DNA of 64,000 nt from Tropicibacter sp. R16_0 (GCF_017743935.1 NZ_JAGHRE010000010.1:124001-188000), one strand, 5' to 3'. Positions 45,542-55,318 are shown, counted from the first letter of the stretch. Numbers and translations: made by a program. Notes: generated by a model from the letters alone, not told the origin.

Positions 45542-46063
45542 TTAAGCCCGCAGCGCGATAACGGTACCATCACGCACCATGGCATAGATCTCTTCCATCT
45601 CGTCGTTCTTCACGGCGATGCAGCCGGCGGTCCAATCTTTGGTCCGCCGGGCTCGCTTGAGCTCTTTCAGCAGATTCGGCTGCCCATGGATAAAGATTTC
45701 GCCACCCGGCTTGCGGCCAAGCGCCTTGGCCTCGGCAATATCGCGCGAGTTGGGGTACGAAATCCCGATCGACAGGTGATAGCTGCTGTTGGGATTGCGC
45801 CGATCGATCAAATAGGTGCCTTCGGGGGTCTTGCCGTCCCCTTCGACCTTTTTGTCACCGACAGGAGCAAAACCCAGATCAACCTTGTACTCTTTCAGGA
45901 TGTCCTGATGGTGCAACAGGTACATGCGACGCTCGCCTTTGTTGACGACGATCGATGTGACCTCGGGTCCATAATATGAACGGAATTTAGGATCTCTGCC
46001 GGTACCGCATGCGGACAATCCGACCGCCGCCATTGCACCCAGTCCGAAAACTCGACGTTTCAT
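45542..46063 (-). CDS. L,D-transpeptidase family lipoprotein (YkuD)
   Basis: A 173-residue protein with a lipoprotein-type signal (MKRRVFGLGAMAAVGLSACG; Cys19). The YkuD domain shows GDGKTPEGTYLIDRRNP, IHGQPN (His126) and the catalytic motif TAGCIAVKNDEMEEI with Cys148. The domain resembles ErfK/YafK-type proteins, of which some cut rather than make cell-wall links. It converges on the sulfotransferase gene with a three-base gap and lies downstream of the sodium channel gene. Confidence 0.9.
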   Translation of the reverse strand: MKRRVFGLGAMAAVGLSACGTGRDPKFRSYYGPEVTSIVVNKGERRMYLLHHQDILKEYKVDLGFAPVGDKKVEGDGKTPEGTYLIDRRNPNSSYHLSIGISYPNSRDIAEAKALGRKPGGEIFIHGQPNLLKELKRARRTKDWTAGCIAVKNDEMEEIYAMVRDGTVIALRA

Positions 46064-46123
46064 CTGCTACACTGCCTCACGTTTTACATGGCTCAAATAC
46101 GATAGATTCGCCGCCAAGCAAAA

Positions 46124-46909
46124 TCACATTTTTGTCTCGGACCGTTCCGCCAACCGCTGCTCGATCGCCTCGAGTCGCGAAATCACCTCGTCCCGATAGG
46201 CATCCGTGCGCTCGTGATCCTCTTCCTGGTGGGCATCCTGCATCGAGTTCACGATGAGACCAACCAGCAGGTTCACCACCGCAAATGTCGTTATCATGAT
46301 GAAGGGCACAAAGAAGGCCCAGGCATAGGGATAGACCTCCATCACCGGGCGGACGATGCCCATGGACCAGCTTTCAAGCGTCATGATCTGGAACAATGTA
46401 TAGGCCGACAATCCCAGGTCGCCAAACCATGCCGGGAAAGATTGCGAGAACAGCTTCGTCGCAATCACGGCCCCGATGTAGAAAATGATCGTCATCAGCA
46501 AAAACACGCTCGCCATGCCGGGCAACGCGGTAATGAACCCCTCGACAACGCGGCGCAGGCGGGGCGCGACCGAGATGACGCGCAGCACCCGCAGGATGCG
46601 CAATGCGCGCAGAACCGACAGGCCCTGACCACCCGGCACCAACGCGATGCCAACGATAATGAAATCAAACAGGTTCCAGCCGTTGGTAAAGAAACGCCGC
46701 CCCTGAGCGACCAGTTTGAGCACGATCTCAACAATGAAGATGCCAAGGCAGGTTGTATCCAGCGTTTTGATCAGCCCGCCATAGTTCGCCATCACGCTTG
46801 GAGAGGTTTCCAGACCCAAGAGCACCGCATTGATCACGATCACACCGGTGATGAACTGACCAAACGAAGGGTGGTCGATGAAGCGGCTCAAACGCTGCCT
46901 AAAACTCAT
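46124..46909 (-). CDS. Voltage-gated sodium channel of the BacNav type
   Basis: A 261-residue six-segment channel subunit that would form a tetramer. S4 is at about 97-121 with repeated arginines (LRALRILRVLRVISVAPRLRR). The pore selectivity filter is TLESWS at 177-182, the classical sodium filter of bacterial channels. The C-terminus (about 239-256) can form a coiled coil. Closely similar channels are known from Silicibacter pomeroyi (NavSp1). The start at 46909 follows from the S1 region; an upstream in-frame codon would add 20 residues. It lies 22 bases after an RNA methyltransferase gene. Confidence 0.93.
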   Translation of the reverse strand: MSFRQRLSRFIDHPSFGQFITGVIVINAVLLGLETSPSVMANYGGLIKTLDTTCLGIFIVEIVLKLVAQGRRFFTNGWNLFDFIIVGIALVPGGQGLSVLRALRILRVLRVISVAPRLRRVVEGFITALPGMASVFLLMTIIFYIGAVIATKLFSQSFPAWFGDLGLSAYTLFQIMTLESWSMGIVRPVMEVYPYAWAFFVPFIMITTFAVVNLLVGLIVNSMQDAHQEEDHERTDAYRDEVISRLEAIEQRLAERSETKM

Positions 46910-46931
46910 TGCGGGCGGTCTCCTTGGAACT

Positions 46932-48164
46932 TTAGCCGCTGATATGGGACAAGGTGAACGAGGCTGCAAGTTCCGTATGCGAAGACCAGCGGAACTGATC
47001 CACCACCTGCACCCAGTTCAAGGTGTAACCTGCCGCCACAAGCGCCTTGGCATCGCGGGCAAAGGTCACCGGGTTGCACGATACATAGGCGATCACGGGC
47101 ACCTGTGCCTGTGCCAGTTCCGCCACCTGCGCTTCGGCGCCTGCACGGGGCGGATCCAGTACCACGGCGTCCACCTTGCGTAATTCATCAGGCATCAAAG
47201 GTCGTCGGAACAGATCACGGGCTTCGGTCGTGACGCGTTTCAAACCTTGGGCCATACGCCATCCTTGGTCCAGGGCTTGGGTCATCGCCTTTTCGCCCTC
47301 GACAGCGTGCACTTCGGCATCTGCGGCCAAGGGCAGGCTGAAGGTGCCGCAGCCCGCAAACAAGTCGACGATCTTCTTCGCCCCGGCGACAACCTCTTGC
47401 ACAGCGCTCAGCAAAGCAGCCTCGCCATCCTGTGTGGCCTGCAAGAAGGCACCCGGTGGCGGTGCAACCTTGGCTGCACCAAACTGCTGGTATGGCGGGT
47501 TGCGCATCGCCAGAACCTCACCATCCCAGGCCAGCCGTGCCAACCCCTGCTGTTCCGCAGCCTGCGCCAGCGATGCCTCAAGCGGGCCATCCAGCGGCTT
47601 GCCACCCTGAACCGAGACATCCAGACCCGCCGAGGACAACGTCAACGTCACCGCCAACACGCCCTTGCGGCTGCCACCCAAGAGGGCCAAGGCCTCGGCC
47701 ACGGGGATCGCGGCCAGCAGTTCAGGGGTCAGCAAATGGCAGTCAGGGATTTCGGTGATCACGTCCGATGCGCGCCCGTGGAATCCCGCGAGCGTCCCCT
47801 TCTTGGTGCGACGCACCGCGATCGTTGCCCGGCGGCGTGAATGTGGAGGAGACGTATGGATCGGGCGCATCTCGGCCTCGATCCCCTGCGCGGCAAGTGC
47901 CGCGCGCACGATATCCACCTTCCAAGCCGCCACAAACGGGTCCGATGCGTGCTGTAACTGGCACCCACCGCAGGCCTTGTAATGACGGCATGGCGGCTTC
48001 ACACGATCATCCGACGGCGTTTCGATCCGGATTTCGGTCAGCTGCTGGCCGTCAACGTCGCCGGTGACAACTTCACCCGGCAGGGTGCGCGGTGCAAATA
48101 TCGGGCCCTCGGCGATCCCGTCGCCCTGATGGCCGAGCCTGGCTATGGTATATTGCTGGGTCAT
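46932..48164 (-). CDS. RlmD/TrmA-type class I SAM-dependent RNA uracil-C5 methyltransferase
   Basis: A 410-residue enzyme that methylates uracil C5 in rRNA or tRNA. An N-terminal TRAM-like region is followed by an iron-sulfur motif CRHYKACGGCQLQH. The SAM-binding part has FLQATQDGEAALL, IVDLFAGCGTFSLPLA, VVLDPPRAGAEAQ and the catalytic cysteine motif VIAYVSCNPVTFARD. The target base cannot be deduced. It is between the ABC exporter genes and the channel gene. Confidence 0.9.
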   Translation of the reverse strand: MTQQYTIARLGHQGDGIAEGPIFAPRTLPGEVVTGDVDGQQLTEIRIETPSDDRVKPPCRHYKACGGCQLQHASDPFVAAWKVDIVRAALAAQGIEAEMRPIHTSPPHSRRRATIAVRRTKKGTLAGFHGRASDVITEIPDCHLLTPELLAAIPVAEALALLGGSRKGVLAVTLTLSSAGLDVSVQGGKPLDGPLEASLAQAAEQQGLARLAWDGEVLAMRNPPYQQFGAAKVAPPPGAFLQATQDGEAALLSAVQEVVAGAKKIVDLFAGCGTFSLPLAADAEVHAVEGEKAMTQALDQGWRMAQGLKRVTTEARDLFRRPLMPDELRKVDAVVLDPPRAGAEAQVAELAQAQVPVIAYVSCNPVTFARDAKALVAAGYTLNWVQVVDQFRWSSHTELAASFTLSHISG

Positions 48165-48202
48165 GCCGCCTGATAACGGCGGAATGCTCTCAGAGAAAGG
48201 GA

Positions 48203-50035
48203 TTATTCCGCCGCTTCAGTTTGAATGAACCCGCCCGACTGCCGTTGCCAGAACTGCGCGTAAAGTCCACCTTGGGCCAGCAACACCTCATGCGTGCCGC
48301 TTTCAACGATCCGCCCCTCGTCCATGACAACGATCCTGTCCATCTCGCTCAGCGTTGAAAGACGATGCGCGATGGCCAGAACGGTCTTGCCGTCCATCAC
48401 CCGATGCAACGCGGCCTGGATGGACGCTTCGACCTCGGAATCGAGCGCCGATGTCGCCTCGTCCAGCACCAGGATAGGGGCGTCTTTCAGGATGGCGCGC
48501 GCCAGTGCGATCCGCTGCCGTTGCCCACCGGACAGTTTGACGCCCCGCTCGCCCAGATGGGCATCGTATCCCTTGCGCCCGCTGCCGTCCTGCAACCCCA
48601 GAATGAACTCATGTGCTTCGGCTTTTTGCGCAGCCGCGATCAGCTCTTCCTCGGATGCATCGGGCCGCCCATAAAGAATGTTCTCACGCGCCGAGCGATT
48701 GAACATCGCCGTTTCCTGCGTAACCATGCCAATGTTGCGCCGCAGGCTGTTCTGCGTGACAGTTGCTACATCCTGCCCATCAATCGTGATCTGCCCCGCC
48801 TCGCCGTCATAAAGCCGCAGCAGCAGTGACACGAGTGTCGACTTCCCCGCGCCCGATGCGCCGACGATGCCCAGCTTTTCACCCGCCGCAATCCGCAGGT
48901 CGATCCCTTGTACGCCACCAACATCGCGCCCATAGGCAAACGCAACGTCGGAAAATGCGATCTCTCCGCCCGGTACAGTCAGGTCCGCGGCGCCCTGCGC
49001 ATCCTCGACCCGCACGCGTTGGGTCAGCGTTTTCATCCCGTTTTCGATCTCGCCGATGCTGGCGTACATCGACATCAGTGTGAAACTGACCCAACCGGTC
49101 ATCTGCGCGATGCGAATGGCCATTGCCCCCGCCGCGGCCACGTCGCCAGTGGTTGCGTTTCCGCCTTGCCACAGCAGCAGAGTCGACCCCATCAACAGCA
49201 CCGGCAACACGCCGGCCAAAGCAACCAGAAAGAACCTGAATGTCGCCGACAGCCGCCCGAAATCCAGCGCACGTTCACGCAACTCGACCATCGCCTCGCG
49301 CGCGGCTTGATCCTCTTGCGTGGCGTGGGCAAAAAGCTTGACCGTCTTGATGTTGGTGATCGCATCCACCACCTGCCCCGACACCATCGCCCGCGCCCCG
49401 GCCCGCGCGGCCGAGCGCTTGCGGATGCGCGGCAGATACCAGCGGATCAACGCGAAATAAGCCACCATCCAGACCGCAAAGGGCAAAACCACCAGCGGAT
49501 GAATCGCCCCAAGCAGCGCCATCGTGCCCACGAGCGTGGACAAGGCAAAGACCACAGCGTTGACCACATCCGTAACGACCGAGGCCAGCGAGTTTGACGT
49601 CTGCATCTGTTTCTGCGCGATGCGTCCGGCAAAATCGTCGTCGAAATAGGTGACAGACTGCCCAAGTGTCCACCGGTTCAGCTTGGCCAGAACCAAGGGC
49701 GGAATGTTGGGCAACACCACATAGTTGTTCGCAAAGGACGCAAGCCCGGCCACCAGCGGGCGCAGCACCATGAAGAACACCACTGCCCCCAGGATCAGAC
49801 CCAGATTGCGAACGTCAAAAAATCCTTCGGGGCCACTGGCCGTGGCCTGATCAATGACCTCGCCCAAGATCCAGGCTGTCGCCACTTCCAATGCGCCACC
49901 CATGGCCGAGAAACTGGCAGCGAGAAACAGCATCGGCCAAGCCCCGGACAATGCCCAGCGCACAAACGCCCCCAAAGTCTGAGGGGGCGGTGTGTCCGTG
50001 TCACGGAACGGCTTGATCAGATCGGCAATTCTCAT
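48203..50035 (-). CDS. ABC exporter with fused membrane and ATPase domains, subunit B
   Basis: A 610-residue half-transporter. Residues 1-330 carry about six membrane segments; the ATPase has Walker A GIVGASGAGKSTLVSLLLRLYD, Q-loop VTQETAMFNRS, signature VKLSGGQRQRIALARAILKD, Walker B ILVLDEATSALD and switch His LAIAHRLSTL. Both ATPases of the pair look complete. It overlaps the partner gene by four bases, so the two probably form a heterodimer that expels lipids, drugs or peptides. The substrate is not evident. Confidence 0.92.
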   Translation of the reverse strand: MRIADLIKPFRDTDTPPPQTLGAFVRWALSGAWPMLFLAASFSAMGGALEVATAWILGEVIDQATASGPEGFFDVRNLGLILGAVVFFMVLRPLVAGLASFANNYVVLPNIPPLVLAKLNRWTLGQSVTYFDDDFAGRIAQKQMQTSNSLASVVTDVVNAVVFALSTLVGTMALLGAIHPLVVLPFAVWMVAYFALIRWYLPRIRKRSAARAGARAMVSGQVVDAITNIKTVKLFAHATQEDQAAREAMVELRERALDFGRLSATFRFFLVALAGVLPVLLMGSTLLLWQGGNATTGDVAAAGAMAIRIAQMTGWVSFTLMSMYASIGEIENGMKTLTQRVRVEDAQGAADLTVPGGEIAFSDVAFAYGRDVGGVQGIDLRIAAGEKLGIVGASGAGKSTLVSLLLRLYDGEAGQITIDGQDVATVTQNSLRRNIGMVTQETAMFNRSARENILYGRPDASEEELIAAAQKAEAHEFILGLQDGSGRKGYDAHLGERGVKLSGGQRQRIALARAILKDAPILVLDEATSALDSEVEASIQAALHRVMDGKTVLAIAHRLSTLSEMDRIVVMDEGRIVESGTHEVLLAQGGLYAQFWQRQSGGFIQTEAAE

Positions 50036-51870
50036 TCAGCGGCCTCCGGGTTCATGAAGCCACCCGATTGCCGCGCCCAGAACTGGGCATAAAGCCCGTT
50101 CTGCGCAAGCAGTTCCGAATGGCTGCCCTGTTCGACGATCCGGCCCTGATCCATCACCAGGATGCGGTCCATCTGCGCGATAGTGGACAGGCGGTGCGCA
50201 ATCGCGATCACCGTCTTGCCCTGCATCATGCCATAGAGCGTGTCCTGGATTGCCGCCTCGACCTCGGAATCGAGAGCTGATGTCGCCTCGTCCAGCAGCA
50301 GGATCGGCGCATCTTTCAGGATCACCCGCGCCAGCGTGATCCGCTGACGTTGACCGCCAGACAGTTTCACGCCCCGCTCACCCACGTGCGCGTCATAGCC
50401 CGACCGCCCTTGAGGATCTTCGAGGTCAAGAATGAACTCATGGGCCTCGGCCTGTTTTGCGGCGGCAATGATCTGTTTTTCGGTGGCGTCGGGACGGCCA
50501 TAACGGATGTTGTCACGCACCGAACGATGCAACAAAGCGCTGTCTTGCTGGACCATGCCAATGTGGCTGCGCAGGCTGTCCTGGGTCACGGTGGCGATGT
50601 CCTGACCGTCGATCAGAACACGGCCCTTGTCGGCGTCATAAAACCGCAAAAGCAGCTTGACCAAGGTCGACTTGCCTGCGCCGGAACGACCGATCAGACC
50701 CACTTTTTCACCCGCGCTAATGGTCAGATCCAAAGCATCCAACCCGCCAGTTTCGCGCCCGTAATGATGCGACAGTCCATCGAGCTGAATGGCACCTTGG
50801 GTCAGGGCCAGCGGCTTGGCGTCTTTGTCATCCATCAGATCAATAGGCTGTGCGATGGTTTCCATGCCCTCGGCCACAACGCCCAATTGGCGGAAGAACG
50901 TTGTCAGCGCCCACATGATCCAACCGGTCATCGCGTTCAGGCGCAACGTCAACGCCGTCGCCGCAGCAACCACCCCGACCGAGGCTTGCCCCTGCATCCA
51001 CAATGCAACCGCCCAGCCCACAACACCCACGATCAGCAGACCGTTCAGCGTCACAAGAACCGCGTCCATGATGGTGAAAATCCGCATCTCGACCTGGAAC
51101 GTCTTGCGGGTGTGTTCGATCGCTTCCTTGGCATAGGCCAGTTCGTGATCGTTGTGTGCGAACATCTTGACCGAATGGATGTTGGTGTAGCTATCGACCA
51201 CCCGACCCGTGACCGTCGAACGCGCATCCGAGGCCGCCTGCGATGCAGGGCCGACTCGCTTGATCGTCCAGCGCACAAGAACGGCATAAAGCGCGAACCA
51301 AATCAGCAACGGGATCAGCAAACGCACATCAGCAGCCATCAACAAAATCGCTGCACCGATCAGATAGGCCAGCGAGAACGAGATTGCGTCAAAGACCTGA
51401 AAGATCACTTCACCAGCGGCGGGCGGGGTTTGCATGATCCGATTGGCGATACGCCCGGCAAAGTCGTTTTCGAACCAACCAACCGATTGACGCAGCACAT
51501 GTTTATGCGACCGCCAGCGGATCAACGTGCCAAAGTTCGGCAAGATCGTGTTGTTCAAGAGCATCACGTCCAACACATGCAGCGCGGGCCGCAGGAACAG
51601 AACGAACAAGGCCATCAGCACCAACTCGGTGCCATAGGTGTCCCATACCTGTTCAGGCGCACCACCTAACAGATCAACAACGCGACCCATGTAATAGATC
51701 AACCCAATCTCAACCCCGGCGACGATGATCGACAAAAGCGCGGTCCAGAAAAAGACCGTCATAAAGGGTTGGGAGTATTCCAACAGGAACGGCCACAAAC
51801 GCGTGGGCGGCGTGTCCACTTCGTCGTAGGCGGTATAGGGGTCAACAAGGTTTTCGAAAAAACGAAACAT
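50032..51870 (-). CDS. ABC exporter with fused membrane and ATPase domains, subunit A
   Basis: A 612-residue half-transporter, paralogue of the downstream gene. Both begin with a short segment around DTPP, then membrane domain, then ATPase: Walker A LIGRSGAGKSTLVKLLLRFYD, Q-loop MVQQDSALLHRS, signature VKLSGGQRQRITLARVILKD, Walker B ILLLDEATSALD, switch His AIAHRLSTIAQ. It is the first gene of the pair. A 197-base gap upstream separates it from the CCA-adding enzyme gene and may hold its promoter. Confidence 0.92.
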   Translation of the reverse strand: MFRFFENLVDPYTAYDEVDTPPTRLWPFLLEYSQPFMTVFFWTALLSIIVAGVEIGLIYYMGRVVDLLGGAPEQVWDTYGTELVLMALFVLFLRPALHVLDVMLLNNTILPNFGTLIRWRSHKHVLRQSVGWFENDFAGRIANRIMQTPPAAGEVIFQVFDAISFSLAYLIGAAILLMAADVRLLIPLLIWFALYAVLVRWTIKRVGPASQAASDARSTVTGRVVDSYTNIHSVKMFAHNDHELAYAKEAIEHTRKTFQVEMRIFTIMDAVLVTLNGLLIVGVVGWAVALWMQGQASVGVVAAATALTLRLNAMTGWIMWALTTFFRQLGVVAEGMETIAQPIDLMDDKDAKPLALTQGAIQLDGLSHHYGRETGGLDALDLTISAGEKVGLIGRSGAGKSTLVKLLLRFYDADKGRVLIDGQDIATVTQDSLRSHIGMVQQDSALLHRSVRDNIRYGRPDATEKQIIAAAKQAEAHEFILDLEDPQGRSGYDAHVGERGVKLSGGQRQRITLARVILKDAPILLLDEATSALDSEVEAAIQDTLYGMMQGKTVIAIAHRLSTIAQMDRILVMDQGRIVEQGSHSELLAQNGLYAQFWARQSGGFMNPEAAE

Positions 51871-52007
51871 AACGGATGCTCCACATGAGCGTAAAATTGG
51901 ACGTGCGAAAGTAGGCGAGCCAAGGCATCACCCAGACGGGGGCGTGACCTCAGCCGATGCTGAACCAGATCCCGTAATACATTCGCATTCATCCGTTAGT
52001 TGATGCG

Positions 52008-52031
52008 GCAAACCTAAACGGAAAGGTTTGC
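52008..52031 (-). other. Inverted repeat downstream of the CCA-adding enzyme gene
   Basis: GCAAACCT (52008-52015) and AGGTTTGC (52024-52031) are exact inverted copies around an eight-base loop, 37 bases past the stop of the CCA gene. There is no T tract. It may be a stability hairpin or a weak terminator separating CCA from the ABC exporter. The rest of the 197-base gap shows no gene. Confidence 0.35.
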
Positions 52032-52067
52032 GCTTGTCACCCCGGAAAATGAAGTATCACATTGACG

Positions 52068-53222
52068 CTACGTCGCAAGCAATTCTTCGCGTGTCAGTTC
52101 AAAGCCCGACGCAATCCAGGTGCGTTCCAGTTGGGACAGCTTTTCACCCAACTCTCGCCCTTTGAAATTGGGCAGCAGGTCTTTGGCGGATACCGGTAAA
52201 ACAGCCTTTGACCCCTGTTCCGCATCACAACGCACATTGGGGGCAATCGGCATTTCCAGCAGAGCAGATCGCAATACCATCGCCTTGATGGCTTGGTCCC
52301 GACCCAGACGATACCCAAGCTCTGCCGCGCCCGCAGTTCCAGTTGCAGCCTCGCGCAGCGCCTCGACCGCCTTCAACTGAGCTTTGCTCAACCGCAGGGT
52401 TCCGACCACATTGGCATCACCCATCGAGGCCAGCCGCAAAACGGCATCCGGCGCTTCGCCCAATTCACCCTCGACATGAACAACCGGGCCCAGCGCCCGG
52501 TCGTCAGCACCCGGCAGAACAGCGCCCAGAACGCCAGCGGTCCGCATGGCAGCAACCGAGGGCGCGGGATCGCTGGCCCCCAACAGCTTCAACATCTCGG
52601 CGCCAACCCTTTCGCGCGACAGGCGTTCAAGGCCATCCAGGTTCGCAGCAATTGCGGCGAGCGCATCGGCGTCAAACCCTGCATCGGCGTCGCCATACCA
52701 TGCGTGGAACCGGAAGAACCGCAGAGAACGCAAGTAATCCTCGCGAATGCGGTGCTCTGCGGTCCCGATGAACCGCACCCGGCGAGCAATCAAGTCCGGC
52801 AGGCCGTTCAATGGGTCAATCACCGTGCCATCCGGCCGCGCGTAGATGGCGTTCATGGTGAAATCGCGGCGCGCGGCATCCTCTTCGATGGTTTCGGCAA
52901 AAGCCACAATGGCGCGGCGACCATCGGTTTCGACGTCGCGGCGAAAGGTGGTGATCTCAAACGGCTCGCCCCCCTGCACCAGAGTGACAGTGCCGTGCTC
53001 GATACCGGTCGGCACAGCTTTGATACCCGCCGCCTTGGCCAGTTCCATCACGCGTTCAGGATGCACATTTGTTGAAATATCGATGTCCGACACTGGAGCA
53101 TTGAGCAGCGCATTGCGGACACAACCACCAACAAACAGCGCCTGTGCCCCGCCATCTGTGAGCGCCGCGCAGACCTTTTGCGTGGCAGGTGACGTCAGCC
53201 AATCCTCGGTGATCCGGGTCAT
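52068..53222 (-). CDS. cca: CCA tRNA nucleotidyltransferase
   Basis: Adds or repairs the 3' CCA of tRNA. The 384-residue protein has the class II nucleotidyltransferase start ALFVGGCVRNALLNAPVSDIDIST, ATFRRDV-like ITTFRRDVETDGRRA, the carboxylate motif ARRDFTMNAIYA and the neck region RIREDYLRSLRFFRFHAWYG. ATG at 53222 overlaps the NUDIX stop. The C-terminal part is the variable anticodon-arm side. Neighbouring genes hslO, NUDIX and cca overlap end to end. Confidence 0.95.
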   Translation of the reverse strand: MTRITEDWLTSPATQKVCAALTDGGAQALFVGGCVRNALLNAPVSDIDISTNVHPERVMELAKAAGIKAVPTGIEHGTVTLVQGGEPFEITTFRRDVETDGRRAIVAFAETIEEDAARRDFTMNAIYARPDGTVIDPLNGLPDLIARRVRFIGTAEHRIREDYLRSLRFFRFHAWYGDADAGFDADALAAIAANLDGLERLSRERVGAEMLKLLGASDPAPSVAAMRTAGVLGAVLPGADDRALGPVVHVEGELGEAPDAVLRLASMGDANVVGTLRLSKAQLKAVEALREAATGTAGAAELGYRLGRDQAIKAMVLRSALLEMPIAPNVRCDAEQGSKAVLPVSAKDLLPNFKGRELGEKLSQLERTWIASGFELTREELLAT

Positions 53223-53815
53223 GCCTGCATCCGCGCGGCCAACCCCCGCAGCATCCGTGCAGTGGCGCCCCAAATGTAATAGGGACCAAAGGGCACGGTG
53301 TAGTAGTACCGCTGCTGACCCTGCCAGCGCCGCGATTCCACCACGTAGTTTTCCAAGCGTGTCAGGTGATCCAGCGGGACCGAGAACACCTCGTCCACCT
53401 CGCCCGGTTCTGCGATCACCTCGAACGGATCATCGAGGACCGCAATAACCGGGGTGACCGTGAACGACGTGACGGTTTCATGAGATGGCAAATGGCCCAG
53501 AATGCGTGGCAGTGCGGGCGGCAGGCCGATCTCTTCTTGGGCTTCGCGCAGGGCAGTTGCGGTGACGTCGACGTCACCCTCGTCTTGCTTGCCGCCTGGA
53601 AAGGCGATCTGACCGGGGTGATGTTTCAACGCCGATGACCGCTTGGTCAAAATGACCCGAGGTTCAGAGTACGCCAGCGATACCGGCACCAGTACCCCGG
53701 CAGGGCGCAGTTTGCGACCAGGTGGCAGCACTGTGTCGGGGTTGAGGTCAAAGTCGCTTGACCCGTCCCCCGCCCGGGCCATGGCGGCCCTCAGTTTTGC
53801 TTCGGTTTCATGCAC
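53219..53815 (-). CDS. NUDIX hydrolase, CoA pyrophosphatase type
   Basis: A 198-residue protein like NudL/CoAse. LTKRSSALKHHPGQIAFPGGKQDEGD is the CoA-pyrophosphatase-type motif preceding the NUDIX box TALREAQEEIGLP; NPF-like ending is absent. The GTG at 53815 overlaps the hslO stop by eight bases and fits the family start; an ATG-like codon further upstream at 53875 lies inside hslO. It overlaps cca by four bases. The enzyme likely cleaves CoA or acyl-CoA species. Confidence 0.85.
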   Translation of the reverse strand: MHETEAKLRAAMARAGDGSSDFDLNPDTVLPPGRKLRPAGVLVPVSLAYSEPRVILTKRSSALKHHPGQIAFPGGKQDEGDVDVTATALREAQEEIGLPPALPRILGHLPSHETVTSFTVTPVIAVLDDPFEVIAEPGEVDEVFSVPLDHLTRLENYVVESRRWQGQQRYYYTVPFGPYYIWGATARMLRGLAARMQA

Positions 53816-54794
53816 CGCTTTGCTGTTCCGCCTCGAACCCCACACTCTTTGGGTCCAAATCATAATGCGCACCACAGAACTGGCAATCGGCGGTGACGCG
53901 ACCGTCTTCAGTCGTCATCTTTTTGATGTCCCGCGCCGAATAGATCGACAGGCTTTGACGCACACGCTCCTCGGAACAGGTGCAGCCAAACCGCACCGAC
54001 TGGGCATCGTAGACGCGCGGCTGTTCTTCGTGGAACAGGCGCACCAGCAGGTCAGTCGGCGGCACGCTGGGGCCGATCAGCTCCAGATCCTCGACAGTGT
54101 CCAGCAGGATGTTGACGCGGTTCCAATTGTCACCGTCTTCGCCATCCACCAGATCAGCGGCGGTCAGGATGTCACCTTCGCCATCCTGTTTTGCGGCAAA
54201 GGGTGACGCCTTGGGCATGCTTTGCAGCATGATGCCACCGGCGCGCCAATGCTCGCCCACACCCGGCTCGGTCGACTTGCCAAAGCTGAGAGAGAAGCGT
54301 GTTGGCAGCTGTTCGGACTGTGCAAAATACGCCTCGGCACAAGCGCTGAGCGAACCGCCCGCCAACGGGGTGATCCCCTGATACGGCTGTGTGCCATTGC
54401 CCTGGTCAATCATGATGGCGAAATACCCTTCGCCCACCTGATCGAATGGGGCGCCGTCTGTCAGACGCTCGGCGTCAAAGCTCGAATAAGCCCGGATCTG
54501 TGCGGCACGACCATCCTCTTGCGGGGCATAGTAGTCGGTTGCAATCATGCGCACCGCGCCCTTGGACTGCACTTGCAACGACAGTTTCCACCGCAAATCG
54601 ATGGTCTGACCGATCAACGCCGTCAGCAATGCCATTTCCGCCACCAGCGCCTCGACTTGGGTGGGGTAGTCATGTTGTTTCAGAATGCCATCCAACACAC
54701 CATCCAGACGGGCCACGCGGCCGCGCATGTCCGATGCATCAAGTTGAAAGGGCAGGACTGTGTCGTCCCACGCGATTTTGGATCCGAGAGTCAT
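53808..54794 (-). CDS. hslO: Redox-regulated chaperone Hsp33
   Basis: Holding chaperone activated by oxidation. The 328-residue protein has the core domain (GRVARLDGVLDGILKQHDYP, FSLSFGKSTEPG) and the C-terminal redox switch with zinc cysteines CTCSEERV and CQFCGAHYD. The four cysteines bind zinc in the reduced form. It is divergent from a NUDIX gene and overlaps the CoA NUDIX gene downstream. Confidence 0.94.
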   Translation of the reverse strand: MTLGSKIAWDDTVLPFQLDASDMRGRVARLDGVLDGILKQHDYPTQVEALVAEMALLTALIGQTIDLRWKLSLQVQSKGAVRMIATDYYAPQEDGRAAQIRAYSSFDAERLTDGAPFDQVGEGYFAIMIDQGNGTQPYQGITPLAGGSLSACAEAYFAQSEQLPTRFSLSFGKSTEPGVGEHWRAGGIMLQSMPKASPFAAKQDGEGDILTAADLVDGEDGDNWNRVNILLDTVEDLELIGPSVPPTDLLVRLFHEEQPRVYDAQSVRFGCTCSEERVRQSLSIYSARDIKKMTTEDGRVTADCQFCGAHYDLDPKSVGFEAEQQSGA

Positions 54795-54871
54795 GGGGTT
54801 TCCTTACACGCCACAGGTTGGCATACCGCGTCCATATAGGTGGAACAAGTCACGATGGAAGGGGTGCATAC

Positions 54872-55318
54872 ATGATCCGACGCGTTGGGGAAACCCCGGA
54901 ACCCGGGCGACGCTATACCCGCCGTCCGGGGGCATATGTTCTGTTGCCACGTGAACATCAGGTTCTGGTTACCTGGTATGACGATGGGCAGAACCCCGAG
55001 TTGCAACTGCCCGGCGGCGGGATCGACCCGGGCGAATCGCCCATCACCGCCCTGCACCGCGAGGTGTTCGAGGAAACCGGTTGGTCCATCGCCAACCCTC
55101 GTCGGTTGGGGGCCTTTCGCCGCTTCACCTATATGCCGGAATATGATCTTTGGGCTGAAAAGGTCTGTACTGTCTTTTGCGCCCGCCCCGTGCAGCGCAA
55201 AGGCCCACCGACGGAAGAGTTTCACGAAGCTGTCTGGATGGATATCGACGCGGCGATCCGGGCTTTGGGTAATCCAGGTGACCGGTATTTTGCGATGCAG
55301 CTCGCACAAGGCTTGTAG
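54872..55318 (+). CDS. NUDIX hydrolase
   Basis: A 148-residue protein with the NUDIX box GGGIDPGESPITALHREVFEETGW and preceding LPREHQVLVTWYDDGQNPELQLP. It has the length of small NUDIX hydrolases, but substrate is unknown. ATG at 54872 starts MIRRVGETPEPGRRY. A six-codon frame ends over its start, but has no ribosome-binding site. It faces the phosphatase gene downstream, 59 bases away. Confidence 0.86.
   Translation: MIRRVGETPEPGRRYTRRPGAYVLLPREHQVLVTWYDDGQNPELQLPGGGIDPGESPITALHREVFEETGWSIANPRRLGAFRRFTYMPEYDLWAEKVCTVFCARPVQRKGPPTEEFHEAVWMDIDAAIRALGNPGDRYFAMQLAQGL

Noticed and set aside
50350-51669. A 439-codon open frame opposite the ABC exporter subunit A
   Set aside because: Composition rich in Arg, His and Gln and no motifs; it mirrors the conserved ABC gene.
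54854-54875. Six-codon frame whose stop overlaps the NUDIX start
   Set aside because: It lacks a ribosome-binding site and is too short to judge; chance is likely.
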